Source: Desulforhopalus vacuolatus (GTDB lineage: Bacteria > Desulfobacterota > Desulfobulbia > Desulfobulbales > Desulfocapsaceae). Taken from it: a stretch of DNA of 64,000 nt. Positions within the stretch are counted from its first letter, which is position 1, and every line of letters begins with the position of its first letter. Shown here one piece after another: positions 6,465 to 14,175 of the stretch. Both the position numbers and the translations under genes were made by a program. The notes under the pieces are model-generated. The model saw nothing but the letters and a program-made list of their open reading frames with translations, was not told where the DNA came from and ran no database searches. Where the stretch lies: positions 62,001 to 126,000 of the forward strand of contig NZ_JAFFPZ010000005.1 in the NCBI RefSeq assembly GCF_016918505.1, in the 5' to 3' direction.

Positions 6465-9400
6465 AGCACTCTTCTGGAATACTTGATAACAAATCTCTGG
6501 GAAATGTTGTTTCTGAGCTCAAAGAAAATATCGTCGCCGGATGCACTCTTTCTGTGGTTTCCACTCTCTTTTCTCTTTATGCGTATGATGAGCTGAAAAG
6601 GGAGCTTTCTAAAATCGACAATTTTCGACTCCTTGTTCCAAGCCTCAATGATGAAGAGATTTTTCTAAATAATCTGCACGGAAATCACTTGGACCGCCGC
6701 CTCCGAAATCGACTTGATGTCACTCGCATCGCCCGGGAGTGCTCGGAGTGGCTGAAACAGAAATGTGAAGTTCGCCAGTTGCCATCATCGTTACACCAGA
6801 ATCTTATTCATTTGGCTCATGCCAACAACGGTGAACACTTTGCTATTGTAGGCAGCTCATCTTTTACTACTGACGGTTTGGGTATTGTTCCATCAGAAGC
6901 CTATCACATGAATACCTTCTTCCGCAGTTCTGAGGAAGCGCATTCATTGATCAAGTGGTTTGATGAGCTTTGGAATTCGGGAAAAAAAAGTGACGACTTT
7001 GGGGACATTTTGCAAGAAGCCCTCGCTCTCATCTACTCAGACAAGACGCCCCGGCAAATCTACTTCCTGACGCTCTTCAATATTTTCAGAGATTTTATTG
7101 GCGAACTGGATGAAGACAAAATCATTAAAACCCAGACCGGAATTAAAGGCACTCAAGTCTGGCAGAAGCTTTACAAATTCCAGCGTGACGGTGTGCTGGG
7201 GGCCATCGATAAAATTGAACGCTATAACGGTTGCATTATTGCAGACAGTGTGGGCCTGGGTAAAACCTTCGAAGCGCTGGCAATCATTAAATACTACGAA
7301 CTGCGCAATGATAGAGTTCTGGTTTTATGCCCTAAAAAACTGCGGGAAAACTGGACTCTTTATACGGTAAATGACAAACGAAACATCATGGCCTCGGACA
7401 GGTTCAATTATGATGTGTTGAACCATACTGATTTAACAAGATTGCGCGGCATGTCTGGTGAGATAAATCTGGAAACCCTGAATTGGGGAAACTATGATCT
7501 GGTGGTTATTGATGAGTCTCATAATTTTCGAAACAACCCCTCCCGCAAAGATGATTCTCTGACCCGTTACTCAAAATTGATGAATGATATCATCAAGGCA
7601 GGTGTAAAAACAAAAGTTCTCATGCTCTCTGCAACTCCTGTAAACAACAGGATGAATGATCTGAAGAACCAGGTCGCATTTATTGTTGAAGCCAAAGATG
7701 AGGCGTTAAAATCAAATGGAATTATCAGCATTGAGCAGACGCTTAAAATGGCCCAAACACGTTTTAACGTATGGTTGACTCTGGATGAAAGCCAAAGGAC
7801 CACAGAATCGCTGTTGGAGACCCTGAACTTTGATTATTTCAAACTCTTAGACATTCTGACTATTGCACGTTCCAGAAAGCATATCGAAAAATATTATGAT
7901 ATGTCTGAAATTGGCAAATTTCCTGAGAGGCTCAAGCCCGTCAATGTCAAGACGGACATCGATACAGAGGGGCGCTTTCCGGCACTTGAACGTATCAATA
8001 GAGACATCCGGTTACTTAACCTGAGCGCCTATGCTCCGCTTAAATATGTTCTGTCACACAAGGTTGAAGAATATAGCCGTAAGTATGACCGGAAAGTTGC
8101 TGGCGGTTCGGTCTTCAGACATGTTGACCGTGAGCAGAGTTTGATTCACCTGATACGGGTTAACCTTTTCAAACGCATGGAAAGCTCCATCAACTCCTTT
8201 ACGATGACGCTGGAAAAACTTCTTGGTGAAGTAACAGGTTTGATTCAGAAAATTGCAGACCATGATAATAATGCAGCGGTCGAAGAGTTTGATATCGAAG
8301 AAATTGAAATTGAAGATAATGCGTTCTCTCCTTTTGTTGTCGGTAAAAAAGTCAAAGTCCTGATTCAGGACATGGACACGGTTCGCTGGAAGCAGGAACT
8401 TGAGGAAGATCGGGAAATTCTGGAAAAACTCATTTCATCTGCTCATGCAGTAAAAGCCCCTCAGGATGAAAAGCTGCGATGGTTGAAGGAGCTGATTCAG
8501 CATAAAGTGAACAACCCGATTAACCCGGGTAATAAAAAATTCCTCATTTTCACTGCATTTGCGGACACTGCAAAATATTTATACGAACATACTGCAAAAT
8601 GGGCACATAGAGAGCTTGGGGTTTATGCCGCCCTGGTTACCGGTTCTGGTGAAAACAAAACCGAGATGCCCGGCATACGTAAAGACCTGGCCTCTATCAT
8701 TACCTCCTTCTCTCCAGTATCAAAAGAGCGTGACAAGATAGATTCCTCACTCACTGCTGAGATTGATCTGCTGATTGCCACAGACTGTATTTCAGAAGGG
8801 CAAAACCTGCAGGACTGCGATTATCTGATTAACTATGACATCCACTGGAATCCGGTTCGCATTATTCAGCGCTTCGGGCGTATTGACCGCCTGGGGTCAA
8901 AAAATGAAAAAATTCAGCTGGTGAATTTCTGGCCCAATATGGAGCTGGATGAGTACATCAATCTAGAGGCCCGTGTCTCCGGTCGAATGGTCCTGCTTGA
9001 TATCTCTGCTACCGGTGAAGAAAACGTCATCGAATTTAACGGCTCCGGCCAGATGAATGACCTTGAATACCGGCGTAAGCAGCTGGAAAAGCTTCAGAAC
9101 GAAGTTGTGGATATAGATGATGTTGAGGGGGGGATTTCAATCACCGACCTTACCTTGAACGATTTCCGCATGGATCTCGGCGACTACATAAAAGCAGGCA
9201 ATGCCTGTTCTTTTTCTGACTGGGGTGTTTCATCCAGATACATGTCCTTTCCTGGCTCTGGCTTTAATAATCAATCAAACGTCGTCTGTGAAAACCTGCT
9301 GGAGCGGATACCTCCGGGAGCTTTTGCCGTTGCCATTATTGACGACTCACTAAAGGGCGAGTTTTCCCCAGGAGTAATTTTCTGCCTTAAAAATGAAGGA

Positions 9401-9802
9401 GCACAAACCGTTTCGGACACAACCTACGCACTGTCGCCGTATTATTTGGTTTATGTATCAAACGACAGTTCCGTCATTTTACAGTTTACCCAGACTAAAA
9501 AGATTCTGGATCTGCTGAAAAAGATGAGCATTCATGGAAAGTCCGTTGATGGTGCAGCCACCACCCGCCTTTCCCGTTTGACAAAGGGCGGTTCTGATAT
9601 GTCGCATTATCGCAGCCTGCTCTCCAAAGCGGTGCAGGCCCTGACCGGTGCGGCAGAAGAACGTGGCGTGGAAAGTCTCTTCTCTCCCGGCGGAACGGTG
9701 ATTAATAAAAACAGCTTTAAGGGTATGGGTGATTTTGAAGTGGTCAGCTACCTGATCCTGCTCGAAAATGACGGTGAAGAGACAGGCGATGCCAGAGAAT
9801 AA
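6461..9802 (+). CDS. SNF2-type helicase with N-terminal phospholipase D-like domain
   Basis: A 1113-residue protein with a GTG start. The N-terminal 200 residues look like a PLD-type nuclease or binding domain (VAGCTLSVVSTLFSLYAYDE, later FAIVGSSSFTTDGLG), but a classical HKD motif is not obvious. The SNF2/DEAD core follows: motif I ADSVGLGKTFEA near residues 261-272, motif II VIDESHNFRN near 350, motif III LSATPVNN near 390. A long insertion with an acidic patch lies around residues 590-630. Helicase domain 2 has ATDCISEGQNLQ near 772 and QRFGRIDRLGS near 803. Such proteins translocate on double-stranded DNA. In this operon it is followed by a DUF4391 gene that overlaps its 3' end. Part in phage defence is inferred from context. 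Confidence 0.85.
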   Translation: MKHSSGILDNKSLGNVVSELKENIVAGCTLSVVSTLFSLYAYDELKRELSKIDNFRLLVPSLNDEEIFLNNLHGNHLDRRLRNRLDVTRIARECSEWLKQKCEVRQLPSSLHQNLIHLAHANNGEHFAIVGSSSFTTDGLGIVPSEAYHMNTFFRSSEEAHSLIKWFDELWNSGKKSDDFGDILQEALALIYSDKTPRQIYFLTLFNIFRDFIGELDEDKIIKTQTGIKGTQVWQKLYKFQRDGVLGAIDKIERYNGCIIADSVGLGKTFEALAIIKYYELRNDRVLVLCPKKLRENWTLYTVNDKRNIMASDRFNYDVLNHTDLTRLRGMSGEINLETLNWGNYDLVVIDESHNFRNNPSRKDDSLTRYSKLMNDIIKAGVKTKVLMLSATPVNNRMNDLKNQVAFIVEAKDEALKSNGIISIEQTLKMAQTRFNVWLTLDESQRTTESLLETLNFDYFKLLDILTIARSRKHIEKYYDMSEIGKFPERLKPVNVKTDIDTEGRFPALERINRDIRLLNLSAYAPLKYVLSHKVEEYSRKYDRKVAGGSVFRHVDREQSLIHLIRVNLFKRMESSINSFTMTLEKLLGEVTGLIQKIADHDNNAAVEEFDIEEIEIEDNAFSPFVVGKKVKVLIQDMDTVRWKQELEEDREILEKLISSAHAVKAPQDEKLRWLKELIQHKVNNPINPGNKKFLIFTAFADTAKYLYEHTAKWAHRELGVYAALVTGSGENKTEMPGIRKDLASIITSFSPVSKERDKIDSSLTAEIDLLIATDCISEGQNLQDCDYLINYDIHWNPVRIIQRFGRIDRLGSKNEKIQLVNFWPNMELDEYINLEARVSGRMVLLDISATGEENVIEFNGSGQMNDLEYRRKQLEKLQNEVVDIDDVEGGISITDLTLNDFRMDLGDYIKAGNACSFSDWGVSSRYMSFPGSGFNNQSNVVCENLLERIPPGAFAVAIIDDSLKGEFSPGVIFCLKNEGAQTVSDTTYALSPYYLVYVSNDSSVILQFTQTKKILDLLKKMSIHGKSVDGAATTRLSRLTKGGSDMSHYRSLLSKAVQALTGAAEERGVESLFSPGGTVINKNSFKGMGDFEVVSYLILLENDGEETGDARE

Positions 9803-10553
9803 AAAAGCAGCCATTGATTACGTTTGGAACACGATCTCCTTTCCCGAGGCGACTTTGTTAGGCAAGCGGGTCCCGAAAAAGCAGTTTCTTGAAAGCGGCG
9901 AGCTTGTTGCCAGTGATAAAAAGCTGTTTCGGGAAAACGTAAAAAACGTTTACTGGGAATACACTCTGAAATCCTCAACCTGTCCGGTTTTGCCCTTCAG
10001 GGACAATGAGCGGGAGTATCTTGAGGTGGCGGTTCTGCAGGTTGAAATGAATTCCCAGAAAGTCCACAAACGAATCGCTGAAATTATCCACCGGGTCATT
10101 CCGTATCCGTTGATGCTTGGCCTGTACACTGAGACAGGTGAATTTGCACTGAGCATCGCTCCCAAACGATTCAGTCAGGCGGAACATGGAGTCTTTGTCG
10201 CCGAACGATTTTTCACCACCGGCTGGATGAGCAGCAAGGCATTAAATGAGTGGGAAGCGGCCTTTATCCAATCATTTGCGTGGGGCAATATGCCGATTCA
10301 GACCTACGGCACTTTATACAATGCCTGGACAGATCGCTTTACCGGATATGAGTGCTCTGTATTGTCCGGAACTTTCACCATTGGCAAGGCGGCCGACCGA
10401 CTCGAGCAGTTGACGCGCTGCCGGGAAATTGAATGGAACATATCGGAACTGCGCGGGCAGCTGAAAAAAGCGGCTTTTAACCGGCAGGTGGAGCTGAATA
10501 CACAAATCAAGAAATTTGAACAAGAGCTCAAGCAACTGGCGGGGAATTTATGA
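9789..10553 (+). CDS. DUF4391 protein
   Basis: A protein of 254 residues from ATG 9789 (a 7-residue longer start at 9768 is possible; both overlap the helicase 3' end). Features agree with DUF4391: an N-terminal FPEATLLGKRVPKKQFLE, a middle section with YWEYTLKSSTCPV and VHKRIAEIIHRVIPYPLML, and a C-terminal coiled-coil ELRGQLKKAAFNRQVELNTQ. The family has no established biochemical role that I know. It is found repeatedly between a helicase and a type III methyltransferase, and the coiled coil suggests it bridges subunits. Its stop overlaps the next start (ATGA). Confidence 0.75.
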   Translation: MPENKKAAIDYVWNTISFPEATLLGKRVPKKQFLESGELVASDKKLFRENVKNVYWEYTLKSSTCPVLPFRDNEREYLEVAVLQVEMNSQKVHKRIAEIIHRVIPYPLMLGLYTETGEFALSIAPKRFSQAEHGVFVAERFFTTGWMSSKALNEWEAAFIQSFAWGNMPIQTYGTLYNAWTDRFTGYECSVLSGTFTIGKAADRLEQLTRCREIEWNISELRGQLKKAAFNRQVELNTQIKKFEQELKQLAGNL

Positions 10554-10969
10554 ATCACGAGACACGAACCACGAAAGGCACGAACAACACGAAAGAAAAA
10601 ATACTCTTTAAGGAAGAGTGCTATGTAATTCAGGGAGCTATCTTTGAGGTTTATCGTGAAATGGGATGTGGTTTTCTTGAGTCCATATATCAAGAGTGTC
10701 TTGAGAAGGAATTAAAAAATCGTGAGATTCCTTTTGTCGCTCAACAGGAACTACAATTGAAGTACAAAGGGGAACCTCTCCAGCAAACTTACAGACCCGA
10801 CCTGATTTGTTATGGACAAATTATTGTTGAACTCAAAGCGGTGAAAGATATTGCACCTGAACACAAGGCGCAGGTGATTAACTATTTGAAGGCAACCGGG
10901 ATGAAGCTTGGATTGCTCGTAAATTTTGGAACGTACCCAAAAGCATCAATCACAAGATTGGCTCTTTAA
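10550..10969 (+). CDS. GxxExxY protein (PD-(D/E)XK-like fold)
   Basis: A 139-residue protein with the family hallmarks: the GCGFLESIYQECL block that gives the name, EIPFVAQQELQLKYKG, and the nuclease-like core YRPDLICYGQIIVELKAVKD, where D and ExK resemble a PD-(D/E)XK active site. It ends in KLGLLVNFG. The first 20 residues (MNHETRTTKGTNNTKEK) are encoded by the dispersed CACGAA repeat and are probably not part of the domain. Function of the family is unknown. It sits inside the operon, but such genes are also common strays, so its role in the system is uncertain. Confidence 0.8.
   Translation: MNHETRTTKGTNNTKEKILFKEECYVIQGAIFEVYREMGCGFLESIYQECLEKELKNREIPFVAQQELQLKYKGEPLQQTYRPDLICYGQIIVELKAVKDIAPEHKAQVINYLKATGMKLGLLVNFGTYPKASITRLAL
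10553..10603 (+). repeat. CACGAA repeat, copy 1 (encodes N-terminus of GxxExxY protein)
   Basis: GAATCACGAGACACGAACC, ACGAAAGGCACGAAC and AACACGAAAG form a run of CACGAA units. The same unit recurs inverted (TTCGTG) at 10975-11003 and in several later gaps of this operon. It is in frame with the gene start. Confidence 0.6.
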
Positions 10970-10972
10970 CCT

Positions 10973-11006
10973 TTCGTGTCTTTCGTGCTTTTCGTGGTAA
11001 AAAATA
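10973..11006 (+). repeat. TTCGTG repeat, copy 2 between GxxExxY gene and mod
   Basis: CTTTCGTGTCTTTCGTGC followed by TTTTCGTGGTAAAAAA is the inverted complement of copy 1. The pair encloses the GxxExxY gene as an inverted repeat, which suggests that this gene came in as a unit with its flanks. Confidence 0.6.
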
Positions 11007-11019
11007 CAGGAGCTTGGAT

Positions 11020-12963
11020 ATGGAAAAAATGGATGGAAAAACAATGGATCTTGTAGCCGAAAACGTGAGCAAGCTGAAGGAACTGTTTCCTGAAGCCTTC
11101 ACCGAAGGCAAGATCGACTTTGAAGCCCTGAAGGAAGTGCTCGGCACCTTTGTGGACGACCGCGATGAACGCTACAGCTTTACATGGAACGGTAAAAGTA
11201 AGGCCCGGATGATTGCTCAAACGCCAAGCACTGGCACCTTGCGCCCCTGCAGGGAAGAGTCGGTGGATTGGGATACCACGCAGAATATTTTCATTGAAGG
11301 TGATAATCTTGAAGTGCTCAAGCTCCTGCAGAAGAGCTACCACAAAAAAGTGAAGATGATCTATATCGATCCGCCTTATAACACTGGTAAGGATTTTGTC
11401 TATAGAGACAACTTCAAGGACAATATCAAGAACTATAAAGAAATCACCGGACAGGTGGATGGTGAAGGCCGCAACCTCTCGAACAATCCGGAAACCAGCG
11501 GGCGTTATCATACCGATTGGCTCAACATGATGTATCCGCGTTTGAAACTGGCGAGAAATTTGCTGAAGGATGATGGGGTTATTTTTATCAGTATTGATGA
11601 CAATGAAGTTTCCAACCTTCGAAAGGTGTGTGACGAGATTTATGGGGAAGAAAACTTATTAGGCGTTTTTCAGTGGCGAAGAAGACAACGGGCCGACAAT
11701 CGGAATCAATCACGAGTATCCCCCGATCACGAATATATTGTCGCTTATTCAAAGACTGAAAACATCGTTCTGAAAGGAACTGAAGTAGATCTGGGGAAAT
11801 ACAAAAATCCTGATAATGATCCACGTGGCCCATGGGCCAGCATTGACCTTTCTGGACTAGCCACAGCGACGCAACGCCCAAATTTACACTACGATATTGT
11901 AGACCCCCAAACTGGCATTTCTTATCCTCCAAATCCAAGCAGGGGCTGGTCAAAAAGCAAAGATAATGTTCTAAAGATGATTAAGGAAGGACGTATTTTA
12001 TTTCCTAAGTCTCCCAAAGGAAGACCTCGTGAAAAGAAATTTGTAAATGACCTAAATTCGACAGTTACAGGATTCTCGACCTGTCTAGATTCAAAACACG
12101 TTGGCTATACAACGAATGGAACGAGAGAAGTAACCAGTTTGATCGGCGGAAAATACTTCGACTTTCCCAAACCAACTAACTTACTAAAAACTCTTATAGA
12201 TCAGTCAACAGAGAAAGCAGACATCATTTTTGACTTTTTCGCTGGGGCTGCGACTACTGCCGATGCTGTTCTACAGCTTAATGCAGAAGATATTGGGGGC
12301 AGACGCTTTGTTGTAGCCCAACTACCTGAAAAGATAGACGTGAAATCTGAGGGGTTCAAAGCTGGGTATAAAAGTATCGCTGAAATAAGCAAAGAACGAA
12401 TTCGCCGGGCTGCTGCAAAGATCAAAAAAGAATTGGCAACCACAGGCCACACGAAAAACACAGAAAAATATAAAAAAGAAAATTATTTATTCGGCAAAGC
12501 CGAAACTTCCGTGTCTTCTGTGTTTTCCGTGGTTAAAAAAATCGATCTTGGCTTCAAGGTATTCAAACTCGACTCCACCAACATCAAACCGTGGGAAGTC
12601 GACTTTGACATGACGGAGCGCACCCTCGAAGACTTCATCTCCAACATTAAATCCGACCGCAAAGAGGAAGATGTCCTCTACGAGATCCTGCTTAAGTACG
12701 GTCTCGATCTGACCCTGCCTATCACTGAACGCACCATTGCTGAACACAAGGTCTTCGATATAGGAATGGGAGCACTCATTGTTTGCCTGTCGGATGCTAT
12801 CTCCCTTGAGGTTGTCGAAGGCATTGCCAGGCTGAAGGATGAGCTCAATCCGGAAATCATGCGGGTGGTATTCAAGGACTCCGGTTTCAAAGATGACGTA
12901 GTCAAAACTAATGCGGTTCAGATTCTTAGGACAGCTGGCATTGTCGATGTAAGGAGCTTGTGA
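11020..12963 (+). CDS. mod: Type III restriction-modification system methyltransferase (Mod)
   Basis: A 647-residue N6-adenine methyltransferase of the beta class, motif IV before motif I. DPPYNTGKDF lies near residues 117-126, the region around 210-340 is variable and should be the target recognition domain, and the SAM-binding motif FFAGAATTADAVLQ is near 404-417. It modifies the recognition site and gives Res its specificity. ATG 11020 has AGGAG at 7 bp. The recognition region (about 11.65-12.2 kb) looks AT-richer than its flanks, as expected after exchange. Residues 471-505 (TTGHTKNTEKYKKENY...) come from a palindromic repeat inserted in frame. The stop overlaps rhuM (ATGA). Confidence 0.9.
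   Translation: MEKMDGKTMDLVAENVSKLKELFPEAFTEGKIDFEALKEVLGTFVDDRDERYSFTWNGKSKARMIAQTPSTGTLRPCREESVDWDTTQNIFIEGDNLEVLKLLQKSYHKKVKMIYIDPPYNTGKDFVYRDNFKDNIKNYKEITGQVDGEGRNLSNNPETSGRYHTDWLNMMYPRLKLARNLLKDDGVIFISIDDNEVSNLRKVCDEIYGEENLLGVFQWRRRQRADNRNQSRVSPDHEYIVAYSKTENIVLKGTEVDLGKYKNPDNDPRGPWASIDLSGLATATQRPNLHYDIVDPQTGISYPPNPSRGWSKSKDNVLKMIKEGRILFPKSPKGRPREKKFVNDLNSTVTGFSTCLDSKHVGYTTNGTREVTSLIGGKYFDFPKPTNLLKTLIDQSTEKADIIFDFFAGAATTADAVLQLNAEDIGGRRFVVAQLPEKIDVKSEGFKAGYKSIAEISKERIRRAAAKIKKELATTGHTKNTEKYKKENYLFGKAETSVSSVFSVVKKIDLGFKVFKLDSTNIKPWEVDFDMTERTLEDFISNIKSDRKEEDVLYEILLKYGLDLTLPITERTIAEHKVFDIGMGALIVCLSDAISLEVVEGIARLKDELNPEIMRVVFKDSGFKDDVVKTNAVQILRTAGIVDVRSL
12433..12540 (+). repeat. Palindromic CACGAA element inserted in frame inside mod
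   Basis: The left arm AACCACAGGCCACACGAAAA and the right arm TTCTGTGTTTTCCGTGGTT are imperfect inverted copies, separated by about 50 bp with a second small hairpin (TTCGGCAAAGCCGAA). It is about 108 bp, a multiple of three, and keeps the frame open from KKELA to KKIDLGFKVFKLD. It belongs to the same repeat class as 10553-10603, 10973-11006 and 14067-14165. Confidence 0.65.
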
Positions 12964-14066
12964 TGAACCACGAAAAACACGAAAAGACACGAAAGAAGAA
13001 GGTGACCACGGAACAGCCTGAAAGCAAGGAAGAACGGCGGTTGACCACGAAGGATGAACTGACCGACTTCCTGCTCTACACCGCTCCGAATGGACAGGTG
13101 AAGGTGGAGTGTATTCTGCGTGACGAAACCATATGGCTGCCCCAAAAGCGCATTGCAGAGTTGTTTGGAGTAGGTATTCCTGCTATTTCAAAGCATTTGG
13201 ACAATATTTATCAGGATGGTGAATTGTCGAAGGAGGCAACTGTTTCCATTTTGGAAACAGTTCAACAGGAGGGCTCCCGTCAGGTTAAACGAAAGCTGGA
13301 ATTCTACAATCTGGATGCGATTATCTCCGTCGGCTACCGCGTAAACTCCTCCAAAGCCACCCAATTCCGCATCTGGGCGACTGGGCTGCTCAAGGAATAC
13401 ATCACCAAGGGCTTTGCCATGGATGATGAGCGGCTGAAAAACGGGCGTTTTTTCGGCAAGGATTATTTTCGCGAACTGCTGGAACGCGTCCGCTCCATCC
13501 GCGCCTCCGAGCGTCGTATCTATCAGCAGATCACCGATATCTTTGCCGAGTGCAGTATCGACTATGCCCCCAAATCGGAAACCACCCGGAATTTCTATGC
13601 CCATGTGCAGGATAAATTCCACTTCGCCATCACCGGTCATACTGCAGCGGAAATCATCTATCTGAATGCAGATGCCGAGAAGCCGTTGATGGGGATGCTG
13701 ACTCACAAGAACGCGCCGGACGGTCGCGTGCTTAAATCTGATACCACTATTGGAAAAAATTACTTGCAGGAAGAGGATATCAAAAAGCTGGAACGGACAG
13801 TGACCGCGTTTTTCGACTATATTGAGCACATTATTGAAAATCGTATCACCTTTACCATGGAAAATTTTTCCGAAAGTGTGAACCGCTTCCTTGAGTTTAA
13901 TGAATATAAAATCCTCGAAGGATATGGTTCAGTTTCCCGCAAAAAAGCCGAAGAGAAGGCGTTTGCAGAATACGACAAGTTTAACAAAACCCAGCGCATA
14001 GAGTCCGATTTCGACAAAGCCGTTAAACAAATCGAAGCCTCAAACAAAAAAGGAGGCAAATCATGA
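12963..14066 (+). CDS. RhuM-family protein
   Basis: A 367-residue protein of the RhuM (virulence RhuM, PF13310) family: FLLYTAPNGQVKVECILRDE, TIWLPQKRIAELFGVGIPAI, SKHLDNIYQDGEL, FYNLDAIISVGYRVNSSKAT and RIWATGLLKEYITKGFAMDD. Residues 44-160 look like a DNA-binding domain of the Bro/KilA-type layout. The C-terminal half has RASERRIYQQITDIFAECSI and a long helical tail. The first 30 residues (NHEKHEKTRKKKVTTEQPES) are encoded by a CACGAA repeat and extend the usual N-terminus. ATG 12963 with AAGGAG at 6 bp is preferred to the GTG at 12960. RhuM genes are often found inside type I and III restriction operons. Biochemical function is not established. Confidence 0.82.
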   Translation: MNHEKHEKTRKKKVTTEQPESKEERRLTTKDELTDFLLYTAPNGQVKVECILRDETIWLPQKRIAELFGVGIPAISKHLDNIYQDGELSKEATVSILETVQQEGSRQVKRKLEFYNLDAIISVGYRVNSSKATQFRIWATGLLKEYITKGFAMDDERLKNGRFFGKDYFRELLERVRSIRASERRIYQQITDIFAECSIDYAPKSETTRNFYAHVQDKFHFAITGHTAAEIIYLNADAEKPLMGMLTHKNAPDGRVLKSDTTIGKNYLQEEDIKKLERTVTAFFDYIEHIIENRITFTMENFSESVNRFLEFNEYKILEGYGSVSRKKAEEKAFAEYDKFNKTQRIESDFDKAVKQIEASNKKGGKS

Positions 14067-14165
14067 ACAATAACCTTTCGTGTTTTTCGTGGTTAAAAAA
14101 TATTAGTGCCCATTTGTGTTCATTCGTGGTTTCAAAACCTTCCATGTATTCCGTGGTTAAAACTG
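14067..14165 (+). repeat. TTCGTGG repeats between rhuM and res
   Basis: Three related half units follow each other: CGTGTTTTTCGTGGTTAAA, GTGTTCATTCGTGGTTTC and CATGTATTCCGTGGTTAAAA. No open frame is supported here. A ribosome site (CTGGAGG) for res follows immediately. Confidence 0.55.
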
Positions 14166-14175
14166 GAGGTTCGGA

